DNA of 22,849 nucleotides from Xylophilus ampelinus (GTDB taxonomy: Bacteria; Pseudomonadota; Gammaproteobacteria; Burkholderiales; Burkholderiaceae_C). Numbering within the stretch: the first letter of the stretch is position 1; every line of letters begins with the position of its first letter. The DNA is taken from NCBI RefSeq assembly GCF_901875635.1, contig NZ_CABFMN010000137.1:1-22849 (forward strand), read 5' to 3'. Under the pieces are notes generated by a model. That model did no database searches. It had not been told where the DNA came from and was given only the letters and a program-made list of their open reading frames with translations. Positions 1 through 7,982 of this stretch are shown one piece after another. A program made the position numbers and the translations under genes.

Positions 1-126
1 GGTGACAACGTGTCGATCACCGTCAAGCTGATCGCGCCGATCGCCATGGAAGAAGGCCTGCGCTTTGCCATCCGCGAAGGCGGCCGCACCGTCGGCGCCG
101 GCGTCGTGGCCAAGATCATCGAATAA
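1..126 (+). CDS. tuf: Elongation factor Tu, C-terminal end (partial)
   Basis: The first 41 codons and a TAA stop read in frame from base 1 and give the last part of domain 3 of EF-Tu, including [20 protein letters not shown] and ending VVAKIIE. This stretch is nearly invariant in bacterial EF-Tu, the GTPase that brings aminoacyl-tRNA to the ribosome. The gene's start is outside the window. It ends 11 bases before rpsJ, so the two are probably cotranscribed as the end of a str-type operon (rpsL-rpsG-fusA-tuf-rpsJ, inferred from beta-proteobacterial gene order). Whether this is the only tuf copy cannot be told here. Confidence 0.95.
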
Positions 127-137
127 GGACGGGCACC

Positions 138-452
138 ATGGCCACCAAGCAGAAGATCCGCATCCGCCTGAAGGCGTTCGACTACAAGCTCATCGACCAG
201 TCGGCCGCCGAGATCGTGGACACCGCCAAGCGCACCGGCGCCATCGTCAAGGGTCCGGTGCCCCTGCCGACGCGCATGAAGCGTTTCGACATCCTGCGTT
301 CGCCGCACGTCAACAAGACCAGTCGCGACCAGTTCGAGATCCGCACGCACCAGCGCCTGATGGACATCGTCGACCCCACCGACAAGACCGTGGACGCGCT
401 GATGAAGCTCGACCTGCCGGCCGGCGTGGACGTCGAGATCAAGCTCCAGTAA
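138..452 (+). CDS. rpsJ: 30S ribosomal protein S10 (NusE)
   Basis: This 104-residue protein ([19 protein letters not shown]…) is full-length S10, a head protein of the 30S subunit. In established biology S10 also acts as NusE, pairing with NusB in transcription antitermination. The ATG follows AAGGAC at a suitable distance and lies 11 bases after the EF-Tu stop. A strong hairpin terminator follows, so S10 is transcribed with tuf and not with the rest of the S10 cluster. This differs from E. coli, where rpsJ is the first gene of the S10 operon and its leader carries L4 control. Confidence 0.97.
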   Translation: MATKQKIRIRLKAFDYKLIDQSAAEIVDTAKRTGAIVKGPVPLPTRMKRFDILRSPHVNKTSRDQFEIRTHQRLMDIVDPTDKTVDALMKLDLPAGVDVEIKLQ

Positions 453-490
453 ATCGCTGCGAGTCGGCCCTCGGGCCGAACCCAAGCCTC

Positions 491-522
491 AAGCCCGGCT
501 GCTCACGCGGCCGGGCTTTTTT
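491..522 (+). terminator. Intrinsic terminator after rpsJ
   Basis: AAGCCCGGC (491–499) pairs perfectly with GCCGGGCTT (510–518) around a 10-base loop, followed by a T run (517–522). This is a classic Rho-independent terminator. It separates the tuf–rpsJ transcript from the rplC transcript, whose promoter lies about 45 bases downstream. Confidence 0.88.
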
Positions 523-565
523 GTGGCGTTTCCGTGCGGACACTGCGTGCTCCAGAGCGGAGCGC

Positions 566-595
566 TTGCACAAAAAGACGGCAACGCAGTAGAAT
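566..595 (+). promoter_or_regulatory. Sigma-70 promoter for the rplC–rpsQ operon
   Basis: TTGCAC (566–571) and TAGAAT (590–595) are separated by 18 bases, close to sigma-70 consensus. The bases after the -10 box (CGTGGG) are GC-rich, like the discriminators of stringently controlled ribosomal promoters; that control is inferred. Transcription would begin near 602 and leave a leader of about 155 nt before the rplC start. The promoter sits between the rpsJ terminator and rplC, which fits a separate S10-type operon beginning at rplC. The rest of the 304-base gap (453–756) contains no gene. Confidence 0.7.
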
Positions 596-601
596 CGTGG
601 G

Positions 602-756
602 CTCTGCCGTTTTTGCGGCCCTACGCCTATGGCGCCCGGGTGCAGTCGACGGAGTCCTTATCAACCTTCTTTCGCTGGGTTCTCACGGCGCAGGCCGCGA
701 AACCCGAACGCTGTCGCCAATTGAAGTGGCAGCGGCGAAAGTTTTGGAGAAACAAC
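602..756 (+). promoter_or_regulatory. Structured 5' leader of rplC mRNA (possible autoregulatory site)
   Basis: The roughly 155-nt untranslated stretch between the predicted start site and rplC contains short complementary segments, for example TCGCC near 714–718 with GGCGA near 734–738, just before the GGAG ribosome binding site at 746–749. In E. coli the S10 operon leader binds L4, which represses transcription and translation. That leader lies before rpsJ there, so an L4-responsive leader here would have moved to rplC. This is inference: no match to the E. coli leader was identified. An open frame entering from upstream through this region shows no ribosomal-protein sequence before residue 1 of L3. 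Confidence 0.35.
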
Positions 757-1437
757 ATGAGTCAAAGCAACTCCCTCGGGTTGCTGGGTCGCAAGGTGGG
801 CATGATGCGCCTCTTCACCGACGATGGGGACGCAGTGCCCGTCACGGTGGTGGACGTGTCCAACAACCGCGTGACCCAGGTCAAGACCCAAGAGACCGAC
901 GGCTACGTCGCCCTGCAGGTGACGTTCGGTGCGCGCAAGGCATCGCGCGTGACCAAGCCGCAGGCGGGTCACCTGGCCAAGGCCGGCGTCGAAGCCGGCG
1001 AAATCATCCGTGAATTCCGCGTCACCGCCGAAACGGCTGCCCAGCACAAGGCGGGCGCCGTGATCGCTGCGCAGGGTGTGTTCGCCGTGGGCCAGAAGGT
1101 CGACGTGCAGGGCACCTCGATCGGCAAGGGCTTCGCGGGCACCATCAAGCGCCACAACTTCAGCTCGCAGCGCGCGTCGCACGGCAACAGCCGTTCGCAC
1201 AATGTGCCGGGTTCGATCGGCATGGCGCAGGACCCCGGCCGGATCTTCCCCGGCAAGAAGATGACCGGCCACATGGGCGACGAAACCGTCACCACCCAGA
1301 ACCTCGACGTGATCCGCGTCGACGAGGCCCGCCAGCTGTTGATGATCCGCGGCGCGATCCCGGGCTCCAAGGGTGGCTTCGTCACCGTGCGTCCCGCCGT
1401 CAAGGCCAAGCCGCAAGCGGCCGAAGGAGCGAAGTAA
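757..1437 (+). CDS. rplC: 50S ribosomal protein L3
   Basis: The protein is 226 residues and begins [12 protein letters not shown] near the N-terminus, typical of L3, which binds 23S rRNA early in 50S assembly and reaches toward the peptidyl-transferase centre. The loop [20 protein letters not shown] ends near residue 160; Q158 in it corresponds to the glutamine methylated by PrmB in other proteobacteria. The ATG at 757 was chosen because GGAG (746–749) precedes it and homology begins there; the longer open frame back to 523 runs through the promoter and leader. The TAA stop shares a base with the rplD ATG (TAATG), implying translational coupling. The alanine- and lysine-rich tail ([14 protein letters not shown]) is slightly longer than in E. 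coli. Confidence 0.96.
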   Translation: MSQSNSLGLLGRKVGMMRLFTDDGDAVPVTVVDVSNNRVTQVKTQETDGYVALQVTFGARKASRVTKPQAGHLAKAGVEAGEIIREFRVTAETAAQHKAGAVIAAQGVFAVGQKVDVQGTSIGKGFAGTIKRHNFSSQRASHGNSRSHNVPGSIGMAQDPGRIFPGKKMTGHMGDETVTTQNLDVIRVDEARQLLMIRGAIPGSKGGFVTVRPAVKAKPQAAEGAK

Positions 1438-2057
1438 TGCAACTCGAACTCCTGAATGAGCAAGGCCAGGCCGCGTCGAAGTACGACGCGCCCGAGACCG
1501 TGTTCGGTCGTGACTACAACGAAGACCTGGTCCACCAGATCGTCGTCGCCTACCAGGCCAACGCGCGCCAGGGCACCCGTGCCCAGAAGGACCGCGAGCA
1601 GGTCAAGCACTCGACCAAGAAGCCGTTCAAGCAAAAGGGAACGGGCCGCGCCCGTGCCGGTATGACGTCCTCGCCGCTGTGGCGTGGCGGCGGCCGGATC
1701 TTCCCGAACATGCCGGACGAGAACTTCACCCAGAAGATCAACAAGAAGATGTACCGCGCCGGCATGGCGTCCATCTTCTCGCAGCTCGCACGCGAAGGCC
1801 GCCTGGCCGTGGTCGATTCGATCAAGGTCGACTCGCCCAAGACCAAGGCGCTGGCTGCCAAGTTCAAGGCGATGAACCTCGAGTCCGTGCTCGTGATCGC
1901 CGAAGAAGTCGACGAGAACCTGTACCTCGCCTCGCGCAACCTGGCCAACGTTCTGGTTGTCGAGCCGCGCTACGCCGACCCCGTCTCGCTCGTGCACTAC
2001 AAGAAGGTGCTGGTGACCAAGGGCGCCGTCGACAAGCTCAAGGAGATGTTCGCATGA
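1437..2057 (+). CDS. rplD: 50S ribosomal protein L4
   Basis: This 206-residue protein contains the L4 core [20 protein letters not shown], the extended loop that lines the nascent-peptide exit tunnel. In enterobacteria L4 also represses its own operon by binding the leader RNA and stimulates RNase E regulation; whether it does so here is unknown. Its start overlaps the rplC stop by one base and its stop overlaps the rplW start (ATGA), consistent with tightly coupled translation. Length matches the family (about 201–206). Confidence 0.96.
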   Translation: MQLELLNEQGQAASKYDAPETVFGRDYNEDLVHQIVVAYQANARQGTRAQKDREQVKHSTKKPFKQKGTGRARAGMTSSPLWRGGGRIFPNMPDENFTQKINKKMYRAGMASIFSQLAREGRLAVVDSIKVDSPKTKALAAKFKAMNLESVLVIAEEVDENLYLASRNLANVLVVEPRYADPVSLVHYKKVLVTKGAVDKLKEMFA

Positions 2058-2389
2058 GCCGCGTGAACCCCACCCCCGCTCAGCGTGAATTCGACGAAGG
2101 CCGCCTCATGAGCGTGCTGGTCGCCCCGATCGTGTCCGAGAAGGCCACGATGGTCGGCGAGAAGTCGAATGCCGTGACTTTCAAGGTGCTGCAGGACGCC
2201 ACCAAGCCCGAGATCAAGGCGGCCGTTGAACTGATGTTCAAGGTCGAGGTCAAGGGCGTGTCCGTGGCCAACATCAAGGGCAAGACCAAGCGCTTCGGCC
2301 GCTCGGTGGGCCGCCGCGACAACGTTCGCAAGGCCTACGTGACGCTCAAGCCCGGTCAGGAGCTCAATCTCGTTTCGGAGGCCGCGTAA
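2054..2389 (+). CDS. rplW: 50S ribosomal protein L23
   Basis: The 111-residue product carries the L23 core [20 protein letters not shown] and the basic loop [21 protein letters not shown]23 sits at the tunnel exit and docks trigger factor and SRP. The ATG at 2054 overlaps the rplD stop as ATGA and gives an 18-residue extension ([17 protein letters not shown]) before the second ATG at 2108. The first start is preferred because of the coupling and because I recall beta-proteobacterial L23 proteins having similar short extensions. The 2108 start would still give a complete L23 domain. Confidence 0.95.
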   Translation: MSRVNPTPAQREFDEGRLMSVLVAPIVSEKATMVGEKSNAVTFKVLQDATKPEIKAAVELMFKVEVKGVSVANIKGKTKRFGRSVGRRDNVRKAYVTLKPGQELNLVSEAA

Positions 2390-2391
2390 TC

Positions 2392-3216
2392 ATGGCCGTC
2401 ATCAAGCTCAAGCCGACCACCCCGGGTCAGCGCGGTACCGTCAAGATCTCGCGCGATCACCTGCACAAGGGTGAAGGTTACGCGCCGCTGCTGGAACCCC
2501 AGTTCCAGAAGGCCGGCCGCAACAACAACGGCCACATCACCACCCGTCACAAGGGCGGTGGCCACAAGCACCACTACCGCGTGGTGGACTTCAAGCGCAA
2601 CAAGGACGGCATCCCGGCCAAGGTCGAACGCATCGAGTACGACCCCAACCGTTCCGCCCACATCGCGCTGGTGTGTTATGCCGATGGCGAGCGCCGCTAC
2701 ATCATCGCCCCGCGCGGTGTGGAAGCAGGCGCAACGCTGCTGAGCGGTTCGGAAGCCCCGATCCGCGCCGGCAACACGCTGCCGATCCGCAACATCCCCG
2801 TGGGTTCCACCATCCACGCGATCGAACTGCAGCCCGGCAAGGGTGCGCAGGTCGCGCGTTCGGCCGGTGCCTCGGCGACGCTGCTGGCCCGCGAAGGCGT
2901 CTACGCCCAGGTGCGCATGCGCTCGGGCGAAGTGCGCAAGATCCACATCGAATGCCGCGCCACCATCGGTGAAGTGGCCAACGAAGAACACAGCCTGCGC
3001 CAGTACGGCAAGGCCGGCGCCACGCGCCATCGCGGCATTCGCCCGACCGTTCGCGGCGTGGTAATGAACCCGGTGGACCACCCGCATGGTGGTGGCGAAG
3101 GCAAGACCGGCGAAGGCCGCCACCCTGTCGATCCGTGGGGCAACCTGACCAAGGGTTATCGCACCCGCAACAACAAGCGCACGCAGGTCTTCATCGTGTC
3201 GCGTCGCAAGAAGTAA
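2392..3216 (+). CDS. rplB: 50S ribosomal protein L2
   Basis: At 274 residues this matches E. coli L2 (273). It shows the N-terminal [16 protein letters not shown], the central rRNA-binding region [18 protein letters not shown], and the C-terminal [19 protein letters not shown] loop with the histidine implicated in peptidyl-transferase function. L2 binds 23S rRNA at the subunit interface. The gene starts 2 bases after the rplW stop, with GGAG (2377–2380) inside the end of rplW serving as ribosome binding site. Confidence 0.97.
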   Translation: MAVIKLKPTTPGQRGTVKISRDHLHKGEGYAPLLEPQFQKAGRNNNGHITTRHKGGGHKHHYRVVDFKRNKDGIPAKVERIEYDPNRSAHIALVCYADGERRYIIAPRGVEAGATLLSGSEAPIRAGNTLPIRNIPVGSTIHAIELQPGKGAQVARSAGASATLLAREGVYAQVRMRSGEVRKIHIECRATIGEVANEEHSLRQYGKAGATRHRGIRPTVRGVVMNPVDHPHGGGEGKTGEGRHPVDPWGNLTKGYRTRNNKRTQVFIVSRRKK

Positions 3217-3225
3217 GGGACAGCC

Positions 3226-3504
3226 ATGACTCGCTCTCTCAAAAAAGGTCCCTTCGTCGACCACCACCTCGTCGCCAAGGTCGACAAGGCGGTGACGAAC
3301 AAGGACAAGAAGCCGATCAAGACCTGGTCGCGCCGTTCGATGGTGCTGCCCGAGTTCATCGGCCTGACCATCGCCGTGCACAACGGCAAGCAACACGTGC
3401 CCGTGTACGTCACCGACCAGATGGTCGGCCACAAGCTCGGCGAATTTGCGCTCACCCGCACGTTCAAGGGCCACCCCGCGGACAAGAAAGTCCAGAAGAA
3501 GTAA
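3226..3504 (+). CDS. rpsS: 30S ribosomal protein S19
   Basis: The 92-residue protein begins [18 protein letters not shown] and ends [19 protein letters not shown], the S19 signature. S19 forms a complex with S13 in the 30S head and contacts the A-site finger of 23S rRNA. It lies 9 bases after rplB with GGGA just ahead of the ATG, in the usual S10-operon position. Length is family-normal. Confidence 0.97.
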   Translation: MTRSLKKGPFVDHHLVAKVDKAVTNKDKKPIKTWSRRSMVLPEFIGLTIAVHNGKQHVPVYVTDQMVGHKLGEFALTRTFKGHPADKKVQKK

Positions 3505-3516
3505 GGAGCAGAGAAC

Positions 3517-3849
3517 ATGTCTGAAACACGTGCAGTTCTCCGCGGCGTCCGCCTGTCGGTGGACAAGGGCCGCCTCGTTGCCGATCTGATCCGCGGCAAG
3601 AAGGTCGACCAGGCGCTGAACATCCTGCAGTTCACGCAGAAGAAGGCCGCCGTCATCGTCAAGAAGGTGCTCGAGTCGGCGATCGCCAACGCCGAGCACA
3701 ACGACGGCGCCGACATCGACGACCTCCGCGTCAAGACCATTTATGTCGAGCAAGGTGCCACGCTCAAGCGTTTCACCGCGCGCGCCAAGGGCCGCGGCAA
3801 CCGCATCAGCAAGCCCACGTGCCACGTGTACGTGACGGTCGGCAACTAA
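3517..3849 (+). CDS. rplV: 50S ribosomal protein L22
   Basis: The product is 110 residues, the same as E. coli L22. It includes [20 protein letters not shown] and the long beta-hairpin region [20 protein letters not shown] that reaches into the exit tunnel, where macrolide-resistance changes are known in other bacteria; no deletion in the hairpin is visible here. AAGGAG precedes the ATG by a normal distance. It sits between rpsS and rpsC as expected. Confidence 0.97.
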   Translation: MSETRAVLRGVRLSVDKGRLVADLIRGKKVDQALNILQFTQKKAAVIVKKVLESAIANAEHNDGADIDDLRVKTIYVEQGATLKRFTARAKGRGNRISKPTCHVYVTVGN

Positions 3850-3863
3850 GGTCTGGAAGAAAC

Positions 3864-4781
3864 ATGGGACAGAAAATCCACCCGACCGGCTTCCGCCTCG
3901 CGGTCAGCCGCAACTGGGCCAGCCGCTGGTACGCCAACAACCGCGATTTCGCGGGCATGCTGGCCGAAGACATCAAGGTGCGCGAGTACCTGAAGAAGAA
4001 GCTCAAGAACGCGTCCGTGTCGCGCGTGCTGATCGAGCGCCCCGCCAAGAACGCCCGCATCACGATCTACTCGGCACGTCCGGGCGTCGTGATCGGCAAG
4101 AAGGGCGAGGACATCGAGAACCTGAAGAAGGAACTCGGCAAGCAGCTCGGCGTGCCCGTCGCCGTGAACATCGAGGAAGTGCGCAAGCCCGAAGTCGATG
4201 CCCAGCTGATCGCCGACAGCATCACGCAGCAGCTCGAGAAGCGGATCATGTTCCGCCGTGCCATGAAGCGTGCGATGCAGAACGCCATGCGTCTGGGTGC
4301 CCAGGGCATCAAGATCATGTCGGCCGGCCGCCTGAACGGCATCGAGATCGCACGCACCGAGTGGTACCGCGAAGGCCGCGTGCCGCTGCATACCCTGCGC
4401 GCCGACATCGACTACGGCACGTCCGAAGCCAAGACCACCTACGGCGTCATCGGCGTCAAGGTCTGGGTCTACAAGGGCGACACGCTGGGCCGCAACGACG
4501 CCCCTTCGCTGGACAGCAGCACCCCGCGTCCCGAAGGCGAGGAGCGCCGTGGTCCGCGCGGTCCGCGCCGTGACGGCCGTCCCGGTGGCAACGACCGCCG
4601 TGGCGGTCCGCGCTCGGGCGGTCCCGGTGCCCGTGGCCCGCTGGGCGGCAATGCCGCCCCGGCCGACGGCAGCGACAAGCCCGCAGAAGCCACCGGTGCA
4701 GCCGGTGACAAGCCCGCCGTTAAGCGCGTCCGCAAAGCCGCGCCCGCTGCAGCAGCGGACGGCGCCCCGAAGACCGAGTAA
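3864..4781 (+). CDS. rpsC: 30S ribosomal protein S3 with long low-complexity C-terminal tail
   Basis: Residues 1–210 are ordinary S3: [12 protein letters not shown] at the N-terminus, a type-II KH domain with [11 protein letters not shown] near 74–84, and the C-terminal domain [13 protein letters not shown]… to about 205. S3 lines the mRNA entry channel of the 30S subunit. The protein is 305 residues against 233 in E. coli. The extra tail (about 211–305) is Gly/Arg/Pro-rich, with [18 protein letters not shown] RGG blocks followed by an Ala/Lys segment ending APKTE. The ATG at 3864 follows GGAAGA; the open frame extends upstream into rplV but lacks S3 homology. The tail has normal codon use and is not a frameshift. 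Confidence 0.95.
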   Translation: MGQKIHPTGFRLAVSRNWASRWYANNRDFAGMLAEDIKVREYLKKKLKNASVSRVLIERPAKNARITIYSARPGVVIGKKGEDIENLKKELGKQLGVPVAVNIEEVRKPEVDAQLIADSITQQLEKRIMFRRAMKRAMQNAMRLGAQGIKIMSAGRLNGIEIARTEWYREGRVPLHTLRADIDYGTSEAKTTYGVIGVKVWVYKGDTLGRNDAPSLDSSTPRPEGEERRGPRGPRRDGRPGGNDRRGGPRSGGPGARGPLGGNAAPADGSDKPAEATGAAGDKPAVKRVRKAAPAAAADGAPKTE

Positions 4782-4818
4782 TTCGAACAACACGGTCTGA
4801 GAAAGACGGAGAAATCAA

Positions 4819-5235
4819 ATGCTGCAACCTGCACGCAGAAAGTTCCGCAAGGAACAGAAAGGCCGCAACACCGGCGTCGCGACCCGAGGCAACTCGGTCG
4901 CCTTCGGTGACTTCGGCCTGAAGTCGGTGGATCGCGGGCGCCTCACGGCGCGCCAGATCGAAGCCGCCCGCCGTGCCATCTCGCGCCATGTGAAGCGCGG
5001 TGGCCGCATCTGGATCCGCGTGTTCCCCGACAAGCCGATCTCGACCAAGCCCGCCGAAGTCCGGATGGGTAACGGCAAGGGCAACCCCGAGTACTACGTG
5101 GCCGAGATCCAGCCGGGCAAGGTCATCTACGAGATCGTCGGCGTGCCCGAAGAACTCGCTCGTGAAGCGTTCCGCCTGGCTGCCGCCAAGCTGCCGTTGC
5201 GCACGACTTTCGTCGCACGCCAGCTCGGCGCCTGA
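4819..5235 (+). CDS. rplP: 50S ribosomal protein L16
   Basis: The 138-residue protein starts [17 protein letters not shown] and contains [20 protein letters not shown] and the glycine-rich [19 protein letters not shown], all diagnostic for L16. It sits at the A site and central protuberance of the 50S subunit. The arginine of the RMGNGKG loop (near residue 81), hydroxylated by YcfD/RoxA in some proteobacteria, is present. GGAG (4808–4811) precedes the ATG. It lies 37 bases after rpsC, a wider gap than elsewhere in the operon but with no terminator. Confidence 0.97.
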   Translation: MLQPARRKFRKEQKGRNTGVATRGNSVAFGDFGLKSVDRGRLTARQIEAARRAISRHVKRGGRIWIRVFPDKPISTKPAEVRMGNGKGNPEYYVAEIQPGKVIYEIVGVPEELAREAFRLAAAKLPLRTTFVARQLGA

Positions 5236-5250
5236 TCGAGGAGAACTCTC

Positions 5251-5490
5251 ATGGCAACGAAGAAAAAGCAAACCGCGAAGGTCTCCAAGGCCGCCGCGCT
5301 GCGTGAAAAAGACGTCGCAGGCCTCCAGGCCGAAATCAAGGACCTGCAAAAGGCCCATTTCGGCCTGCGCATGCAGAAGGCGACGCAACAGCTGAGCAAC
5401 ACCGGCACGCTGAGCGTGACCCGTCGCGACATCGCCCGCGCGAAGACCATCCTGGCGCAGAAGCAAGCTTCGGCTGCTGCCGCCAAGTAA
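5251..5490 (+). CDS. rpmC: 50S ribosomal protein L29
   Basis: The 79-residue product carries the L29 coiled two-helix fold: [36 protein letters not shown] and [17 protein letters not shown]29 sits beside L23 at the tunnel exit. Compared with the 63-residue E. coli protein it has a basic N-terminal extension of about 16 residues ([15 protein letters not shown]). The ATG follows GAGGAG well spaced, so the extension is probably translated. It is directly followed by rpsQ. Confidence 0.94.
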   Translation: MATKKKQTAKVSKAAALREKDVAGLQAEIKDLQKAHFGLRMQKATQQLSNTGTLSVTRRDIARAKTILAQKQASAAAAK

Positions 5491-5499
5491 GGAGTGAAC

Positions 5500-5769
5500 A
5501 TGACGGAAGCCAAGCAATCCCTCAAGCGCACTCTGGTCGGCAAGGTCGTCAGCGACAAGCGCGCCAAGACCGTGACCGTGCTCGTCGAGCGCCGCGTCAA
5601 GCACCCGATCTACAACAAGATCATGATTCGCTCGAGCAAGTACCACGCGCACGACGAACAGGGCGAATTCCACCTGGGCGATCTCATCGAGATCACCGAG
5701 TCGCGCCCGATCTCGAAGTCGAAGAACTGGGTTGCCACGCGCCTGGTCGAGAAGGCCGCCGCGGTCTGA
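5500..5769 (+). CDS. rpsQ: 30S ribosomal protein S17
   Basis: The 89-residue protein ([20 protein letters not shown], then [19 protein letters not shown] and [17 protein letters not shown]) is S17, an OB-fold primary rRNA-binding protein of the 30S body. ATG 5500 was chosen because GGAG at 5491–5494 is spaced correctly before it; the in-frame GTG at 5494 overlaps that site and is less likely. It is the last gene of this operon: a terminator follows 34 bases later and rplN (L14), which follows rpsQ in E. coli, is not adjacent. Confidence 0.96.
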   Translation: MTEAKQSLKRTLVGKVVSDKRAKTVTVLVERRVKHPIYNKIMIRSSKYHAHDEQGEFHLGDLIEITESRPISKSKNWVATRLVEKAAAV

Positions 5770-5803
5770 TCTGCAGCGCGCGCATCCTCTGCGACGCCCC
5801 TTC

Positions 5804-5832
5804 AAAAACGGCCCACAATGTGGGCCGTTTTT
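5804..5832. terminator. Bidirectional intrinsic terminator after rpsQ
   Basis: AAAAACGGCCCA (5804–5815) and TGGGCCGTTTTT (5821–5832) form a perfect 12-base stem around CAATG. A-run and T-run flanks let it work on either strand. Further Ts follow at 5834–5837. It ends the ribosomal operon and insulates the peroxiredoxin gene. Confidence 0.92.
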
Positions 5833-5870
5833 GTTTTCGCTTTCCCTTCCTTCTTCCAGGAGCATTCCCC

Positions 5871-6377
5871 ATGATCAAGATCGGCGACACCCTTCCTTCC
5901 GTGACCCTGCAGGAGTACTCGGAGGTCGAAGGCGAAGGCTGCAGCATCGGCCCCAACCCCGTGGACGTGGCCAAGGCCTCGGCCGGCAAGACCATCGCGC
6001 TCTTCGCGCTCCCCGGCGCCTTCACCCCCACCTGCTCGGCCAAGCATGTGCCGGGCTACGTGCAGCATTTCGAGGACTTCAAGGCCGCCGGCGTGGACGA
6101 GATCTGGTGCCTGAGCGTGAACGATGCCTTCGTGATGGGTGCCTGGGCACGCGACCAGCAGACCAACGGCAAGGTGCGCATGCTGGGTGACGGCAGCGCC
6201 GACTTCGCCAAGGCCACGGGCCTGACGCTCGACCTCGCGGCGCGCGGCATGGGCCTGCGCAGCAACCGCTATTCGATGCTGGTCAAGGACGGCAAGGTCG
6301 CGACGCTCAACGTCGAGGCGCCCGGCAAGTTCGAGGTCAGCGACGCCGACACGCTGCTGGCGCAGGCCAAGGGCTGA
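5871..6377 (+). CDS. Peroxiredoxin, Prx5 family (AhpC/TSA superfamily)
   Basis: The 168-residue protein has the Prx active-site motif PGAFTPTCSAKHVPGY, with peroxidatic cysteine C55 and catalytic T52. The preceding FALPGAF and the tail LVKDGKVATLNVEAPGKFEV fit the Prx5/hybrid-Prx group, cytosolic enzymes that reduce H2O2 and organic hydroperoxides with glutathione/glutaredoxin or thioredoxin. C80 (EIWCLS) is a second cysteine seen in this group; C24 is less conserved. No signal peptide and no fused glutaredoxin domain are present. AGGAG (5858–5862) precedes the ATG at 5871. It follows the ribosomal terminator and appears monocistronic; no OxyR site was recognised. Confidence 0.92.
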   Translation: MIKIGDTLPSVTLQEYSEVEGEGCSIGPNPVDVAKASAGKTIALFALPGAFTPTCSAKHVPGYVQHFEDFKAAGVDEIWCLSVNDAFVMGAWARDQQTNGKVRMLGDGSADFAKATGLTLDLAARGMGLRSNRYSMLVKDGKVATLNVEAPGKFEVSDADTLLAQAKG

Positions 6378-6383
6378 GCCAGC

Positions 6384-6398
6384 GGCGCACCCTGCGCC
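6384..6398. repeat. Short perfect hairpin after the peroxiredoxin gene
   Basis: GGCGCA (6384–6389) and TGCGCC (6393–6398) pair around CCC, 7 bases after the peroxiredoxin stop. There is no T tract, so it is a weak terminator at best and may instead protect the 3' end. Read-through to the next gene is possible. Confidence 0.4.
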
Positions 6399-6464
6399 GA
6401 TCGTTCACCGTCACAGGCCGGGCGCGTGGTCTCCGACCGCGCCGCCTGCCCCCGTCACCGCACC

Positions 6465-7322
6465 ATGCTCGATCCCTCCGCACTCCAGGGCTTCTTCCCC
6501 GTCGTGATGACGCCCAGCCACGACGGCAAGTACTTCCAGAACTACGTCAGCTCGTTGCTGTCGCTGGTGGTGGAATGCGAGCGGCGCGGCATGCGGATCC
6601 AGGCCTACTTCCACCAGGGCGAGAGCCTGGTCACACGTGCCCGCAACAACTGCGTGGCCAACTTCCTCGCCAACCCGCAGTGGACGCACCTGTTCTGGAT
6701 CGATGCCGACATCGGCTTCTCGGCCGAGGCCGCTTTCCGGCTGCTGCTGTCGGACCATGATGTGGCCTCGGGCGTGTATCCGCTCAAGCGCGAAGGCTGG
6801 CCCGACGAAGGCGTGCCGGCCGGGACGACCCAAGCCGCCTTCGACGCCACGTACACGCGCTACACCGTCAACGCCTCGCCGGCGCCCGACACGGGCCGCA
6901 TCGACCTCGACGTGCGGCCCGACGGCTTCCTGCGCATGCAGGAGGCCCCGACCGGCTTCATGGTGATCAAGCGCCGCGTCTTCGAGCGGATCATGGCGGC
7001 CTACCCGGACCTGCGCTACGTCCCCGACAGCATCGGCGTGCCCGACCAGGGCCTGCACTACCGCTTCTTCGACGTGATGGTCGACCCCGTGTCGCGCCGC
7101 TACCTGTCGGAGGACTACGGCTTCTGCCGCCTCTGGACCGGGCTGGGCGAACACGTCTACGTCGATGCCAACTCCAACCTGAGCCACCAGGGATCGAAGA
7201 TGTACCGCGGCGACTTCGCCAACTCGCTGGTCAACGCCTTGCCCTATGCCGTGGGCGGGCCGGCCGGCACGCCGCTGTCCCTGCACGGCAGCGAGCATCT
7301 GAAGTCGAACCCGCCGGGTTGA
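6465..7322 (+). CDS. Putative GT-A fold glycosyltransferase-like protein
   Basis: The 285-residue protein is soluble, with no signal peptide or membrane segment visible. Residues 50–90 contain GESLVTRARNNCVANFL followed by THLFWIDADIGF; D80 and D82 form a DxD-type motif preceded by hydrophobic residues, as in GT-A nucleotide-sugar transferases. Later segments (SGVYPLKREGWPDEG, PTGFMVIKRRVFERI, SEDYGFCRLW) resemble small GT-A-like proteins found in bacteria and large phages. Donor and acceptor are unknown, and no capsule or LPS genes lie next to it. ATG 6465 is preferred over an in-frame GTG at 6426; neither has a convincing ribosome binding site. The gene runs toward the convergent acetyltransferase, with a double-hairpin repeat between them. 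Confidence 0.65.
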   Translation: MLDPSALQGFFPVVMTPSHDGKYFQNYVSSLLSLVVECERRGMRIQAYFHQGESLVTRARNNCVANFLANPQWTHLFWIDADIGFSAEAAFRLLLSDHDVASGVYPLKREGWPDEGVPAGTTQAAFDATYTRYTVNASPAPDTGRIDLDVRPDGFLRMQEAPTGFMVIKRRVFERIMAAYPDLRYVPDSIGVPDQGLHYRFFDVMVDPVSRRYLSEDYGFCRLWTGLGEHVYVDANSNLSHQGSKMYRGDFANSLVNALPYAVGGPAGTPLSLHGSEHLKSNPPG

Positions 7323-7335
7323 CTCCATCCGATCT

Positions 7336-7383
7336 GCTATTCAAACGATAGCTGCTCACGCCCACTGGACGGGCGTTGCGGCC
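7336..7383 (+). repeat. Double-hairpin intergenic repeat, copy A
   Basis: GCTAT (7336–7340) pairs with ATAGC (7348–7352), then ACGCCC (7358–7363) pairs with GGGCGT (7371–7376), ending TGCGGCC. The same architecture, element length and orientation recur at 9605 and 17340. The outer pair of the second stem is A·T here and G·C in the other copies, so pairing is preserved despite sequence change. It lies between convergent genes and probably serves both as a 3' end. Confidence 0.8.
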
Positions 7384-7400
7384 CTATTCGGCTCGCAAAC

Positions 7401-7982
7401 TCAAAGCTCGACCTTCAGGTAGTGCGAGCCTGCGATGGGGTTGTGGTAGTAGGGCGGCACCTCGACGAAGCCCAGGTCCTCGTACAGCGCGCGAGCTGAT
7501 TCCATGTCGTCCAGCGTGTCGAGCAGCACGCAGGCATAGCCCGCGCCACGGGCGGCGTCGAGCACGGCTTCGACGAGCTGGCGTCCCAGCCCCAGGCCGC
7601 GGAAGCCGGGGCGCACGTACAGGCGCTTCATCTCGGCGGCGTTTGCGTAGTCCACCGTGTCCAGCGGCCGCAGCGCGCAGCAGCCCGCCACCTGCAGGGT
7701 GCGCCCGTCGGGACGCGCCAGGGCCGGCGCGGCCGATGGCGCGCTCGTCGAAGCGGTCTCCACCAGGGCCAGCAGCAGGGTGCCGCGGGGCTCGGCGTAG
7801 TCGCCCGGCAAGCCTGCCAGCTCGTCGTCGAAATTCTGGAAGCACAGGTCGACCTTCAGCGACGCGGCGTACTCACGAAAGATCGCCCGGGCCTCGGCCA
7901 GCTCATGGGCATCGTCCGGCACCGCGAGCACGATCGCGGGCGTGTCGGCCAGGGGCAGCGGGCGGGAGCCGAGGACGCTCAT
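7401..7982 (-). CDS. GNAT-family N-acetyltransferase
   Basis: The 193-residue protein is a single GNAT domain. The acetyl-CoA pyrophosphate-binding motif A is clear: MKRLYVRPGFRGLGLGRQLV, with RGLGLG at 128–133. It is followed by a motif-B-like segment SARALYEDLGFVEVPPYYHN near the C-terminus, typical of GNATs acting on small molecules or amino groups; the substrate is not predictable. Residues 76–95 are an Ala/Pro-rich insertion (TASTSAPSAAPALARPDG). The ATG at 7982 overlaps the stop of a 20-codon frame that begins on the cytochrome b561 stop, so expression may be coupled to that gene. No separate promoter was seen. Confidence 0.88.
   Translation of the reverse strand: MSVLGSRPLPLADTPAIVLAVPDDAHELAEARAIFREYAASLKVDLCFQNFDDELAGLPGDYAEPRGTLLLALVETASTSAPSAAPALARPDGRTLQVAGCCALRPLDTVDYANAAEMKRLYVRPGFRGLGLGRQLVEAVLDAARGAGYACVLLDTLDDMESARALYEDLGFVEVPPYYHNPIAGSHYLKVEL

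Noticed and set aside
523..756. N-terminal extension of L3 to position 523
   Set aside because: The extra sequence runs over the terminator tail, promoter and leader and has no L3 homology; GGAG before ATG 757 defines the start.
661..1997. Long reverse-strand open frames over rplC and rplD
   Set aside because: They are shadows of strongly coding, high-GC ribosomal genes; their translations have no recognisable domain and no ribosome binding site.
2356..3825. 489-residue reverse-strand frame opposite rplB–rplV
   Set aside because: It is a composition artefact opposite three essential ribosomal genes, with a low-complexity His/Asp/Val-rich translation typical of antisense GC-rich sequence.
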